Shown: positions 17,439 through 26,954, counted from the first letter of the stretch. The stretch is DNA of 64,000 nt from Chitinophaga sp. 180180018-3 (GCF_037893185.1 NZ_CP140772.1:1302001-1366000), one strand, 5' to 3'. The notes: generated from the letters alone by a model not told the origin. Made by a program: numbers and translations.

Positions 17439-18449
17439 CTACATATTTCGCCGCATACCCGATAGACCTTTATCTTTTCGTACCTGGCTAGGCGTTGCCT
17501 GGTAATAACGGTCAAACGCACGGGTGAAATTCGATTTTGAATTGTACCCCAGTTCATCCGCTATTTCCGCGATGGGCTTCTCACTATCCACGATAAGCAG
17601 CAAAGCCTTTTCCATCACCCGTAGCCGTAGGTAATCGACAAAGTGTATTTTAAATAGAAAATGGAACTGCCTGGAAATGGTAGAAGGTTCGATGTGATAT
17701 TTCTTTGCCAAGTTATCAAGCGAGTATAGCTTGATGTTTGGCTCGTTGCTGATGGCCTGTTTTATTTCCAGTAATGTTTCCTTGTAGATAGAATAGGGCA
17801 GATCCTCCGTACTCCGGTCCTCCAGGATAGACGAATTTGCCTGCACCAGCAATTGCAGGAGCTGCGTCTTTAACTGTAATGCAACGCTGGTAGATCCATC
17901 GGATGCGACCAGGTGCTCTATCAACTGGCGAATCTCGTAGGTAAGAGGAAAGGTTACCAGCGGGATGCCTGCCTGCGGGCTTTCCCGGATATACTCCAAT
18001 GCTTCGCTGAAATCTTTCAGGTCCTTTGAGAGTTCTTCCAGCAGGTGGCTGGTGAACTCCACATGAAAACTGATGAAAGGGACAGCACCTATCGTTGCCA
18101 GATTTGCCCCCGGCACCAGATAGAAAATTCCTGCCATGCCCTCTTTAAGAATGTGTATATGGTTACCACCCGCCAGTTCCCCCATAGCGTTGCCACGCAA
18201 AGTAAACTGCAACGCAATCGTCGGTTTGCTGGCGACAATATGTACCTGTTGAGAACTTGTAAAATGGAGATAGTAATAATGAAGCGTAAAGTCGCGGTGA
18301 AATAGCTTCGCTTTGGCGGCCCATCCGCCAGGATATTCCCGGTAGTCTTTGGTTAACCAGCAAGGAAGCAATTTTTTCAAGACAGCAGGCAATGGCCGGG
18401 GCTTTCCATTGTCAATGCCACCGGCAAAGGGTTGAACAATGAGCTCCAT
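17439..18449 (-). CDS. AraC-family transcriptional regulator
   Basis: A 336-residue protein with an N-terminal sensing region. The C-terminal double helix-turn-helix covers about 245-330: first HTH LDNLAKKYHIEPSTISRQF, second IAEIADELGYNSKSNFTRAF. Both helices are intact, unlike the AraC gene at 10137-11068. It probably senses a small ligand and activates a nearby operon, most likely the MauE/peptide genes downstream on the same strand. The intervening 127 bases contain no obvious terminator. Confidence 0.9.
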   Translation of the reverse strand: MELIVQPFAGGIDNGKPRPLPAVLKKLLPCWLTKDYREYPGGWAAKAKLFHRDFTLHYYYLHFTSSQQVHIVASKPTIALQFTLRGNAMGELAGGNHIHILKEGMAGIFYLVPGANLATIGAVPFISFHVEFTSHLLEELSKDLKDFSEALEYIRESPQAGIPLVTFPLTYEIRQLIEHLVASDGSTSVALQLKTQLLQLLVQANSSILEDRSTEDLPYSIYKETLLEIKQAISNEPNIKLYSLDNLAKKYHIEPSTISRQFHFLFKIHFVDYLRLRVMEKALLLIVDSEKPIAEIADELGYNSKSNFTRAFDRYYQATPSQVRKDKGLSGMRRNM

Positions 18450-18575
18450 ACGGAATAAGGTTTTGTTTTTCGTTTAAGCACGGGTTCAAACGCTTTACAA
18501 TTTACAAAATTTAAAAGCGCAAACACCAGCCCGAAAAACTTTATGGTGGCTGCAATCCCGGTGCAGGGGAAATTG

Positions 18576-18842
18576 TTATGCCTGCTCTTCAAACCAATGG
18601 TCAGGCATGAAATACTTCGGGGAACATTCCAATGCCCTGGCTAATTCATTAATCATCCGCACGCTGAAAGCCTTCCCGCGTTTGTGGCTTTCAAACTGGC
18701 TGATATAGCCTTCTGATTTGTTTAATCGGAATGATAAATCTTCCTGGCTTAACTTCAATTCTTCTCTGCGTTTCTTTACTTGTCCTGTTACATACGAATC
18801 TATCGCTGAAATCTTCGGCATATTTCTTTTTGCCGCAATCAA
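18576..18842 (-). CDS. XRE-family helix-turn-helix regulator
   Basis: An 88-residue single-domain regulator. The Cro/C1 HTH spans about residues 20-75 (RREELKLSQEDLSFRLNKS, EGYISQFESHKRG). No effector domain is present. A 25-base near-palindrome lies just upstream of its start at 18860-18884, and further upstream is a promoter-like 12-mer shared with the XRE gene at 6129-6359, so autoregulation is likely. It precedes the AraC gene on the same strand. Confidence 0.88.
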   Translation of the reverse strand: MIAAKRNMPKISAIDSYVTGQVKKRREELKLSQEDLSFRLNKSEGYISQFESHKRGKAFSVRMINELARALECSPKYFMPDHWFEEQA

Positions 18843-18859
18843 ATCCGGTATTTCTGCAC

Positions 18860-18884
18860 AAATACATAACTATAGTATGTATTT
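18860..18884. promoter_or_regulatory. Palindrome AAATACATA-N7-TATGTATTT, candidate XRE operator
   Basis: Perfect 9-base arms around the centre ACTATAG, 17 bases upstream of the XRE start codon. Size, symmetry and position fit autorepression. The shared element AGCAGTAATTTA (minus strand, 18899-18910) lies just beyond it, as at the 6129-6359 XRE gene. Confidence 0.55.
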
Positions 18885-19041
18885 ATCTGGAAATTTCTTA
18901 AATTACTGCTGGTAAAGGGTAAAGAAACAAAAAAAAGTTTCTCTGTCCCATTTTAGTATATAATAAAATAGTGTTATGAAATCAGGTTAAAAAAATATTA
19001 CTTTGCGATCTTAAAATATTTCGCATTGTCATCCTCTTATA

Positions 19042-19180
19042 ACCTGTGTAGCTTGGCGGCACCAGGGAGTAAGTAGCGATGCCTGCGTACCATCATATGG
19101 GCGCAGGCTCGCTTGTATGCTGTATCCGGTGCCGCCAAGCTACACGGGTCGCTGCAAGATTGAGCCCTGCGCCCTCCCTA
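19042..19180. ncRNA. Large structured inverted-repeat element, candidate noncoding RNA
   Basis: Arms at 19042-19063 and 19128-19149 are complementary over 22 bases with one G-U type mismatch (core GTGTAGCTTGGCGGCACC). Inside is a second hairpin GCCTGCG (19081-19087) with CGCAGGC (19102-19108). Downstream, 19162-19174 (GAGCCCTGCGCCC) can pair with the inner 3' strand 19099-19110, and CTCCCT at 19174-19179 with AGGGAG at 19064-19069. So the RNA could adopt two competing folds. No coding frame covers it and no T run follows, so it is not a simple terminator. It lies in a 547-base gap between the XRE and sigma genes. The strand is undetermined. Confidence 0.5.
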
Positions 19181-19389
19181 TGTCGTGGATGGCCCTAGCT
19201 CCACTTAACTTTAGTTACAAGGGTTCTGGTTAGCATTTATTGAACCATTTCGGAGAAATTGACGTATATTATATGTATTCTTCCGGGCATCCCCATGCTC
19301 TTTTGAATACAATTCTCCAATTAGATATAAGTGGTTAGAAATCATCCCCGTTACGCTAGAGTTTGCAGTTAATTTCATAATTTTGTAAT

Positions 19390-19932
19390 ATGAACACCGA
19401 TCCACTCCTGCAACAATTGAAGGAAGGAGATCCTGGGGCTTTGAAGAATCTCTATACCACCTATTTCAACATGCTTTATGCAAAGGCATTCAGTATTGTA
19501 GGTGATGAGTTTATCGCAAAAGACCTGGTTCAAAACTGCTTCCTGGAAGTGTATGAGAAAAAAACATACCTGCAGGTTCATACCTCTCTGCAGGCGTATC
19601 TAATGGTTAGCATTCGTCGTCAGTGTTTTCTGTTCATCAAAGAGCAACGGCGCAAAAAAGCCCAAATGAGCCGCTACATGCTAACCCTCGAACAACCTAC
19701 CGACTTTATTTCCGAGAAGATTACCCAGGAAGACCGTGCCTGCAAGGGCAAGGAATTAAATAAAGCATTGGGTAAGTTATCACCGCAGGAAATGAAAGTC
19801 TTGGAAACTGTAGTGTTCCAGGGGAAAACGCATAAGGAGGCAGCGGCCATCAATGGCATGAATGCCGGCACTTTGCATACTTACATCTATCGTGCTTTTG
19901 GAAAGTTGAAAAAATATGTTTCAGCCTCATAA
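19390..19932 (+). CDS. ECF RNA polymerase sigma factor (FecI-like)
   Basis: A 180-residue sigma factor. Region 2 is at about 20-60 (FNMLYAKAFSIVGDEFIAKD, then LVQNCFLEVYEKK) and region 4 at about 125-175 (LSPQEMKVLETVVFQGKTHK). A FecR anti-sigma gene follows, with overlapping or adjacent starts, the standard cell-surface signalling arrangement of Bacteroidetes. Normally a SusC-like transporter gene follows the anti-sigma gene; here a small unknown gene follows instead. Confidence 0.92.
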   Translation: MNTDPLLQQLKEGDPGALKNLYTTYFNMLYAKAFSIVGDEFIAKDLVQNCFLEVYEKKTYLQVHTSLQAYLMVSIRRQCFLFIKEQRRKKAQMSRYMLTLEQPTDFISEKITQEDRACKGKELNKALGKLSPQEMKVLETVVFQGKTHKEAAAINGMNAGTLHTYIYRAFGKLKKYVSAS

Positions 19933-19942
19933 CACTATCTCG

Positions 19943-21052
19943 ATGAATAACGAACAACGGGCATATTACGAAGGACTAATACTGCGCAATTACTATAACG
20001 AACTTTCAGCGACGGAGCAACTAGAACTGCACGGCGCATTGCAGAATTACCCGCAGGTACGGGCAATCAATCAGAACCTTACGCATTTCCTGCAAACCAA
20101 TCGGCTGCCGGAAAAACTGGAACAACAGGCTATCCTGGCCGAATTTGGAAAATTTGAAAGTCAGGTCCATGTACAAAAAACGGATCGACGCCTTTGGTTG
20201 GTAGCGGCCAGCATTATCGTGTTAGTAGGCGCTTCGCTGTTATTCTTTTTAATCCGGCACCTTCCCGGCGTAAGGAAAGATAACCTCACCCCGCTTGCCG
20301 GGGTACAGCTAAAACTAGCCAATGGCTCTACACACGTAATGAACGTTGATTTCACGATAGCAAATAACGGCTTTATGCAGGGAACGAAGGATTCCCTAAC
20401 CATCATAGATCCGTCCACTGAACCGGGAATGAACGAACTTATAGTGCCTGCAACCTATGAATATAAACTTATTCTGGCCGATGGTTCTACGGTGCATATG
20501 AACGCTGATTCAAAGCTGCGCTTCTCTAATGATTTCAAAAATATTCCCGAAGTATATCTGGAAGGTGAAGCCTATTTTGAAGTAACTCCTGATGCTAAAA
20601 GGGTCTTTCTTGTTCATTATCCCGGCGGTACGGTGCGGGTATTGGGAACCAGCTTTAATATTAATACGTATCTGCCGCAGCGTCCAGTCACCGTTTTAAT
20701 CTCCGGCAAAGTAGACCTTGTTGCAAAAGATTCCGTCCACGCATTGCTTTCTCCTGGGCAGGCGGGAACTTATACGGCTGGCAAATGGCAAATCCAATCA
20801 GTTGATACAGCAGAAGCGTTGGCCTGGCGCCAGGGCGTGCAATATTTTAACGACATACCCCTGGAAGAAATCGTCCCTGTTATGGAGCGTTGGTATAACG
20901 TAAAAGTAGTATTGGATGGGGATGCAGCCAACGTGAAACTGAACACCCGCTTGAACAAACACAGGCCACTCAAGGAATTTTTAGAAATGATGGCAACGAC
21001 TTCCGGGCTGAAATACCAAGAGCAGGAAAACACCATCCGCATTTACCGTTGA
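19943..21052 (+). CDS. FecR-family anti-sigma factor
   Basis: A 369-residue protein from ATG 19943. The frame also has ATG 19916 inside the sigma gene, but the N-terminal domain begins naturally at MNNEQRAYYEGL. A cytoplasmic sigma-binding region precedes one membrane segment at about 83-107 (WLVAASIIVLVGASLLFFLI). A periplasmic FecR domain follows (YKLILADGSTVHMNADSKL), then a C-terminal DUF4974-type domain (IPLEEIVPVMERWYNVKVV). It would hold the sigma factor until a transporter with an STN domain signals; the SusC-like protein at 11281 has such a domain. Confidence 0.92.
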   Translation: MNNEQRAYYEGLILRNYYNELSATEQLELHGALQNYPQVRAINQNLTHFLQTNRLPEKLEQQAILAEFGKFESQVHVQKTDRRLWLVAASIIVLVGASLLFFLIRHLPGVRKDNLTPLAGVQLKLANGSTHVMNVDFTIANNGFMQGTKDSLTIIDPSTEPGMNELIVPATYEYKLILADGSTVHMNADSKLRFSNDFKNIPEVYLEGEAYFEVTPDAKRVFLVHYPGGTVRVLGTSFNINTYLPQRPVTVLISGKVDLVAKDSVHALLSPGQAGTYTAGKWQIQSVDTAEALAWRQGVQYFNDIPLEEIVPVMERWYNVKVVLDGDAANVKLNTRLNKHRPLKEFLEMMATTSGLKYQEQENTIRIYR

Positions 21053-21061
21053 TCCACATGT

Positions 21062-21478
21062 ATGTTTGTGACTTCCATTTACAGCGCCTTTATCAAAGGA
21101 AAAAATAAAATATTTCGGTATCTTAACCTGGCTAAAAGTTTACCTCAAATGCCCAACCTTACCATAGAGGACCTTTCAAAAGAGGCGATCTTTATTAAAA
21201 AAATAACAACAGGTGACGCTCTAAGCTGGGAAATGTTTTATGTCAGCAATCGGGATGTGTACATGCGCTGCGTTTTATGGATGGGCCATTCCTCCGCGAC
21301 CAGCTATTGCATTGTACAGCGTTTCTTTGTTCATCTGCTAAGTTCAGGAATGTACAAAGCATTCACCAGTACAACCTACCAGGAATTGAAAAAAGAAGTA
21401 TTTCTGGAATTGAAAAAGTACATGCGGCAGCCTGTTCCGCCAAGAAAAAAACAACTATCGACACTGATCGGTAAATAA
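21062..21478 (+). CDS. Small protein with weak sigma region 2 resemblance
   Basis: A 138-residue protein starting 9 bases after the anti-sigma stop and probably in the same transcript. Residues about 45-95 (ITTGDALSWEMFYVSNRDVY and IVQRFFVHLL) faintly resemble sigma-70 region 2, where similar spacing separates a helix from an IVQ-type segment. No region 4 is present. It could be a sigma-like decoy or modulator, or unrelated. Position after a FecI/FecR pair, where a transporter gene is usual, is notable. Confidence 0.5.
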   Translation: MFVTSIYSAFIKGKNKIFRYLNLAKSLPQMPNLTIEDLSKEAIFIKKITTGDALSWEMFYVSNRDVYMRCVLWMGHSSATSYCIVQRFFVHLLSSGMYKAFTSTTYQELKKEVFLELKKYMRQPVPPRKKQLSTLIGK

Positions 21479-21482
21479 CTTT

Positions 21483-24400
21483 TTATTCAGGGAGTTCCTG
21501 CCGGTAAAACTGCCTTGCCTTTTCGATACGAAGGGCGCAACCCGCCTTTAAAATTTCCAAACAATACTGCTGGTTATCGGTTTCTGCTTCCAGTAACATT
21601 TTTCGGCTCACCCTGCCGGCACGAAATTGCGCCTGCCGCAAACGTAATAGTGCTTCCATAGCCTTTCCTTTCTCTACCGCTATTTGAAGTGTTTCCTCAG
21701 CTATTTGAATTTTTGCAGAAACCTCCTGCCGGGAAAGATCCAGCGCCGCCTTTGTCAACTGCTCCTGGTAGCGGGTGGCAGATAGCTGATAGTTCAAAGC
21801 TGTTACCTGCGCACGGCGTGAACCACCGTCAAAAATAGGGATCGAGAGCCCAACAGCTCCGTACCCACTAACAAAGGATGATTTGGGCAACATTCCACCA
21901 CTACCCGCCGGTCCAAGCCAGTAATAAGGGCCACCGGTAAGTGCCACCTTTGGCCGCCCGGCAGCTTTCAAAAGGTCTATTTCTACTTGCAGTTCTTGCG
22001 AGCGCAAACCGGCCTGGCGAACGAGTGGATGCAGTGAAGTAGTATCCTCCTGCTTTGAAAACAATTCATTGCTCATAACCGGTTTTTCATTCCTACTGAT
22101 AACGACGGTGGCGGTATCAGTACCTATCAAAAGGCATATCCTGGCTTTCAATAATCGTAGTTGTGTGGCAATTTGTTTTTGATGTACTGCATTTTCCATA
22201 AATGCAACAGCGAGTAATAAAGAATCTTCACGCTCCTGGCTACCGGCCCGGATAGCTTCTTTTGTTTCAAACAGACTTCTTTCTATTGCTCTTGCATGTT
22301 GGGAAACCACGGCCTCAGAAGCAGACGCAGTTTGATATTCCCAATACAGCTTTTCTGTGGCGAATAATACCTTATTAATTTTTGCCTCTAAATCTACCTC
22401 TGCTATCTCTTTACCCAATACCGCACCGCGTCGTTTGATATGCGTATAACCGCCACCATAAATGAGTTGTTCCACGCCAATCGAGGCAACACCGCCGTAA
22501 GGGGCGAGTAGATCTTTTAACGGCGCGCCGGTGGCGAAACCGTAAACATTACCGGATATTTTGGGAGCGGCTGAAAGCCGGGAAACTGTTACCGCTTCCG
22601 TCTTGTATTTCATCTGCTCCCTGGTTGCTTTAATACCTATATTGTTTTGCAGAGCCTTTTCCTTGCATCCCTCCAGGTTCAGCTCTTGTGCTTTGGATGG
22701 AACCACAGCCAACAGGATGAACAAGGCGGTGGCAACAGCAGGATACCAGCGGGGGCGACTAAAGCGGATGGAAGGCAATTTCACCCACATAGCAAATAAC
22801 ACCGGAATGACCAGTAAAGTCTGAAAAACAGAAAACAGTACGCCAAACGCGATAACAGTAGCCAATGGCCCCCACATGGATGATCCACCCGCGATCATTG
22901 TTATCAATCCCATAGACGCCACCACAGAGGTAAGCACTACAGGACGCATCCGGCGTTTGGCTGCCTCTTTTGCCGATTCCTCGACGCTATGGCCTTCTGC
23001 CATATAAAGTATCGCATATTCCAGTTTGGTAATGGCATTTCGCTGCACTACAGCAGTCAGCGCCAGTAAACCAACTGCTGCTGTAAAACCCAACGGGTAC
23101 CCCGTAACATATAGTCCCAGGGCCGCACCGGGAACACTCAATACAAATGTCAATATCACCAGTGCAGCCATTGAAAAGTTTTTATACACCAGTAGCGACA
23201 ACAGGTAAATAATGAACAGGCCAGCCAATATAGCCGTAACCAGTCCCGGTAGATTTTCAAGTACAGTGGCAATTTCCCCGCCGTATTGCAAAGAGTAGCC
23301 CGCCGGTAATGCCATATCTCTTATTCTTTTGTCTACTTCCTTAAACACCTTGCTGGCAGGTACTCCTTTTTGAGCTTCTGCAAGAACGGTGAGCACTCTT
23401 TCACCGTTACGGTGAGTAATGGCCGCCGTATGATTTTTCAATTGGCAGTCCACGACTTCGCTTAGGGTTGTCATACCTCCATTGATTGAACGTACGGGAA
23501 CCATGCCTATTCCATCCAGAAAGCCGCCTGCTTTTTCCAGATGTACAACCAGATTGATCTTTTCGTCATTTTCATAAAATGTTCCTACGTTAATCCCATC
23601 ACCCGCAGCCTGAACAATACGCCCAATGGCAGCTTTGGGCGCCTGGTAATCGCTGGTAACCGAATTTTTCGCCACTACGTCAAGGCCGGTATAATCGCGA
23701 CCAAAAGAAGTGCGCACGTAATTAATTCCGTTGATATTTTTGATTCGATCACAAATTTCTGCACCGATGTGTTTGAGTTCTTGCAGGTTACTTCCTGCAA
23801 TATGAATTTCAATAGGGGCTTCGGTTTGGTTGAAATTGAGTGTTCGTACCTGAATATCTACGCCGGGAATGCTTCCTTCCAGGCTATCTACATACAAGCG
23901 GGCCAGGCGCCGGGTACTCGCAACATCATCGGTGGTAATGAAAAGCTGTGCGAAATTTTCACTCGCATAATGTGGTGCATAGGTAACATGGAACCGGAAT
24001 GCGGAAACGCCTAAGAATGCTGTAACATCCCGCACGCCTTCGTCCTGCCTTATTCTATCTTCCAATTGCTGCGCCACTGCGCGGGTTTGCGCCAGGCTTG
24101 CATTTACCGGTAGATTAACCAGGACATTGAATTTATTTATATCTGCATTGGGAAAGAAAACCTGCGGGGCTATTGCCAGCAGTACAATTCCTACTAGCGT
24201 AATTCCAAAAGAGGTGAACACCACTTTTTTCTTGTTGGCAAAAGACCAGTCGATCAACTTATCATATCGCTGTTGAAGGTACACACTCCACCTGTTCTTC
24301 TTTTTTTCAGGGGCCAGCGGTTTTCGCCGGTACAGCTCCCATTTACCCATATACCAGCAAAGTATGGGCGTAATGAAAACGGCTACAAAGAAAGAAGCGC

Positions 24401-25811
24401 CCACCGCAATTGCCACCGTAATAGGTAAAGTAACCATGAATTCCTTTGCAAGCCCCACAGTGAACATTGCCAGCGGAAAAAAGATCACCATAATACAAAC
24501 TGTTGCCAGCGTCAAGGGACGGAGAAGTAAATACGCCGATTTCCATGCAGCGGCAGATATACCGTATCCCCTTGCACGAAGGTCCAGGAAATTATCTGCT
24601 ACTACAATAGCATCATCTACCACAAGGCCCAGCGAAAGAATCAGCCCGGCAATTACGACCTGCTGTAGCGGTAACCCGATCATACTTATAATTGCAATGG
24701 CTATAAATACTGAAATTGGCGCGGCTATCGATGCAACGATCGCAGTACGAAAAGGAAGGCTTACTATGAGTACAAATGTTACTACCAGTAACACCACGAA
24801 AAACTCACCATTGAATTGCCGGATAGTATAATCAACATATGCTGGTTCACTTACTACCGTTTTAATAATTATATCATTGGGTAAATCGTTGCGGAGAGCG
24901 TCCAGTTGCCGGGTAAGCTGCTTGCCCACAGCTACCTCGTTGATATGACTTTTTAAAGTGACACCAAGCATGATAGCATTTCCCTGCGTACCGATAGCCA
25001 TTTTTTGCTTTCCGTATCCTTTGCTAACCGATGCCACAGCCGAAAGAGGAATATTTTTACCCTGGCTGATTGGAATGGAGATATTTTTAATCGATTCTAT
25101 CGTGTGCAACCTCCCGGTTACACTGAAAGGTAGGCTGTATGCTTGTTGTGTTAATGTGCCTCCTGCCAACGCCTGATGGTTGCTTGTAATGCCCTGTATG
25201 ACCGTTTCTATGTCAAGCTGGTACATCTTTAATTGCTGCGGGTTCACCGTAATCCCAATTTCCTCCGGCTGTTCACCCATCTGGCGAACGCCCGCAACGC
25301 CATCCTGCTCTAACAACAGATGGCGTACAGAATCAGTAAACATCTTTATTTCCCGTGGTGAACGGGTTGGAGAAGATACTACCAATATTATCTGTGTAAT
25401 TTCGGCCCAATCTGTTTGAATGGTGGCGCCGCTTACTGGCAATTGATTGAGGCCGTGCTGTAACTTGCTCCAAAACTCTGTCGGGTTGTCAACATCGGCT
25501 GTTAATTCGGCTTTTATATAGGAAACTCCCGGCGCAGATACGGACTGCGTTTTTTCCCGGTTGATTTGCTTAAACGTAAATAGGTAATCTTCAATCCGGT
25601 TGGTTACTTCCTTTTCTACTTCCTGTTCCGTACCTGGGGGATAGGTAGTAACAATGCTCCCTTGCAATACCCGGATATTCGGGTCTGCCTGCCGGTCCAT
25701 CACAAAAAACTGGTAGATACCATACGCTACGACAAGCGAAAAAATGCTGATGACGATGCCGCGTTGACGTATTGCCCACAATGGAATGTTATTCTGTATG
25801 CGCATACTCAA
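21483..25811 (-). CDS. RND efflux pump inner-membrane protein fused to TolC-like outer membrane channel
   Basis: A 1442-residue protein. Residues 1 to about 1020 are an RND permease: start IPLWAIRQRGIVISIFSLVV, paired blocks of transmembrane helices near 335-540 and 850-1010, and the motif GLVVDDAIVVADN in helix 4. After about residue 1040, following a second signal-like hydrophobic stretch ending VPSKAQ, it continues as a TolC/OEP outer membrane factor (LEGCKEKALQNNIGIKA). Such fusions are known in Bacteroidetes metal-type pumps. The substrate is not evident. The adaptor gene lies upstream and overlaps by 4 bases. Confidence 0.92.
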   Translation of the reverse strand: MSMRIQNNIPLWAIRQRGIVISIFSLVVAYGIYQFFVMDRQADPNIRVLQGSIVTTYPPGTEQEVEKEVTNRIEDYLFTFKQINREKTQSVSAPGVSYIKAELTADVDNPTEFWSKLQHGLNQLPVSGATIQTDWAEITQIILVVSSPTRSPREIKMFTDSVRHLLLEQDGVAGVRQMGEQPEEIGITVNPQQLKMYQLDIETVIQGITSNHQALAGGTLTQQAYSLPFSVTGRLHTIESIKNISIPISQGKNIPLSAVASVSKGYGKQKMAIGTQGNAIMLGVTLKSHINEVAVGKQLTRQLDALRNDLPNDIIIKTVVSEPAYVDYTIRQFNGEFFVVLLVVTFVLIVSLPFRTAIVASIAAPISVFIAIAIISMIGLPLQQVVIAGLILSLGLVVDDAIVVADNFLDLRARGYGISAAAWKSAYLLLRPLTLATVCIMVIFFPLAMFTVGLAKEFMVTLPITVAIAVGASFFVAVFITPILCWYMGKWELYRRKPLAPEKKKNRWSVYLQQRYDKLIDWSFANKKKVVFTSFGITLVGIVLLAIAPQVFFPNADINKFNVLVNLPVNASLAQTRAVAQQLEDRIRQDEGVRDVTAFLGVSAFRFHVTYAPHYASENFAQLFITTDDVASTRRLARLYVDSLEGSIPGVDIQVRTLNFNQTEAPIEIHIAGSNLQELKHIGAEICDRIKNINGINYVRTSFGRDYTGLDVVAKNSVTSDYQAPKAAIGRIVQAAGDGINVGTFYENDEKINLVVHLEKAGGFLDGIGMVPVRSINGGMTTLSEVVDCQLKNHTAAITHRNGERVLTVLAEAQKGVPASKVFKEVDKRIRDMALPAGYSLQYGGEIATVLENLPGLVTAILAGLFIIYLLSLLVYKNFSMAALVILTFVLSVPGAALGLYVTGYPLGFTAAVGLLALTAVVQRNAITKLEYAILYMAEGHSVEESAKEAAKRRMRPVVLTSVVASMGLITMIAGGSSMWGPLATVIAFGVLFSVFQTLLVIPVLFAMWVKLPSIRFSRPRWYPAVATALFILLAVVPSKAQELNLEGCKEKALQNNIGIKATREQMKYKTEAVTVSRLSAAPKISGNVYGFATGAPLKDLLAPYGGVASIGVEQLIYGGGYTHIKRRGAVLGKEIAEVDLEAKINKVLFATEKLYWEYQTASASEAVVSQHARAIERSLFETKEAIRAGSQEREDSLLLAVAFMENAVHQKQIATQLRLLKARICLLIGTDTATVVISRNEKPVMSNELFSKQEDTTSLHPLVRQAGLRSQELQVEIDLLKAAGRPKVALTGGPYYWLGPAGSGGMLPKSSFVSGYGAVGLSIPIFDGGSRRAQVTALNYQLSATRYQEQLTKAALDLSRQEVSAKIQIAEETLQIAVEKGKAMEALLRLRQAQFRAGRVSRKMLLEAETDNQQYCLEILKAGCALRIEKARQFYRQELPE

Positions 25812-26851
25812 TATGGGTTAAGTATAGGAATGATAGGCTTGTTGTCCAGGTTATCCGCACCGGCTACCACAACGCTGTCACCTGCGGCGAGGCCCTGAAT
25901 AATAAGGGCGTCTTTTTGGCCGCTGCCACCTTTTACCTCAATAAACGTTTTCTTGCAGGTGTTTTTACGAATAGCAAAAACAAACGGGCGTCCACTGTCG
26001 TCTATTCGCACGGCGGCTTGGGATACAGTAAGTCCCGACGTAAATTGTCCGGGAAAACTAACCGAAACGGCGGTAGCGGGTGGCAATGCAGTTTGCGGTA
26101 TATCCATATGGATCTTTATGCGGAATTGTTTATCGATAGGGTCCGGAACGGGGTTAATGAAGGCGATCTTTCCCGCTAGTCGGGTACTGTCACCAGCCGC
26201 GATAATTTCGCACACCATGCCTTCCTTTAGTTGCCGCCGCAACCCGCTGGGCACCATGCAAACTATTTTTGGAGCAGCTTTTTTCAGGAACATAAAGGCC
26301 CTTGCACCTGGTTGTACAAGCGAGCCTATATCTACATAACGGGCAATGATAATACCGTCTGCAGGCGCCAACAAATTACATTGTTCCTGTTGCACCGTTG
26401 CCAATTTTTCAGATGCAAGTGCCGATTCCAGTTGGTGGAAGTCTTCCAGGTATTTTGCACGGGCGATGCTGCCCGTACTATCTAACTGCCGGGAGGCTGC
26501 AAAACGGTCTTTCGTTGCATCCGTTGCTTTCACAGCAATTGCCTTGGTGGCCGCAGACACGGATTGTTCCAATTCCGCCAGGCGTTGTCCACGTTTCACC
26601 AAAGCACCTTCATCTACATACAAATGTTGAATTCTACCTGGTACCGTAAATCCAAGCTCGGTGGTAAAAGGTGATTCTACTTCACCGGGTAAGGTTATTG
26701 TAGCGGCTGCGCTTTGCTGCCTAACTACGGCAACACTAACGCGGTCACCGGTAACTTTGGCAGCCTGTTCTGTTGTGGCCTTGCAGGCAGGCAAAAGAAA
26801 TGCAGACAGAGCATAGCAGGAACAGATAATTAGATGAAAGCGTTTAAACAT
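25808..26851 (-). CDS. RND efflux periplasmic adaptor (MFP) lipoprotein
   Basis: A 347-residue membrane fusion protein with a signal peptide and lipobox (SAFLLPACKAT). It has a biotinyl-lipoyl-like domain (LYVDEGALVKRGQRLAELEQ), a shortened coiled-coil hairpin, the second lipoyl half (LLAPADGIIIARYVDIGSLV) and a beta-barrel domain. It bridges the inner-membrane pump to the outer-membrane channel. The 4-base overlap with the fused pump gene shows one operon. The sigma/anti-sigma pair upstream on the same strand is a possible regulator of the pump. Confidence 0.9.
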   Translation of the reverse strand: MFKRFHLIICSCYALSAFLLPACKATTEQAAKVTGDRVSVAVVRQQSAAATITLPGEVESPFTTELGFTVPGRIQHLYVDEGALVKRGQRLAELEQSVSAATKAIAVKATDATKDRFAASRQLDSTGSIARAKYLEDFHQLESALASEKLATVQQEQCNLLAPADGIIIARYVDIGSLVQPGARAFMFLKKAAPKIVCMVPSGLRRQLKEGMVCEIIAAGDSTRLAGKIAFINPVPDPIDKQFRIKIHMDIPQTALPPATAVSVSFPGQFTSGLTVSQAAVRIDDSGRPFVFAIRKNTCKKTFIEVKGGSGQKDALIIQGLAAGDSVVVAGADNLDNKPIIPILNPY

Positions 26852-26954
26852 GCTTTTGGAATTTACAACATGGGTTATTGGGATCGTGGGGCCAACTATT
26901 AACGCCCCGGTATTAAGTACAATGGGGTAGAACTATTTGGGTATAAGCTGATAT

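Noticed and set aside
23541..24014. 157-residue open frame on the plus strand inside the RND pump gene
   Set aside because: Antisense shadow of a clear RND coding region; no start context or motifs.
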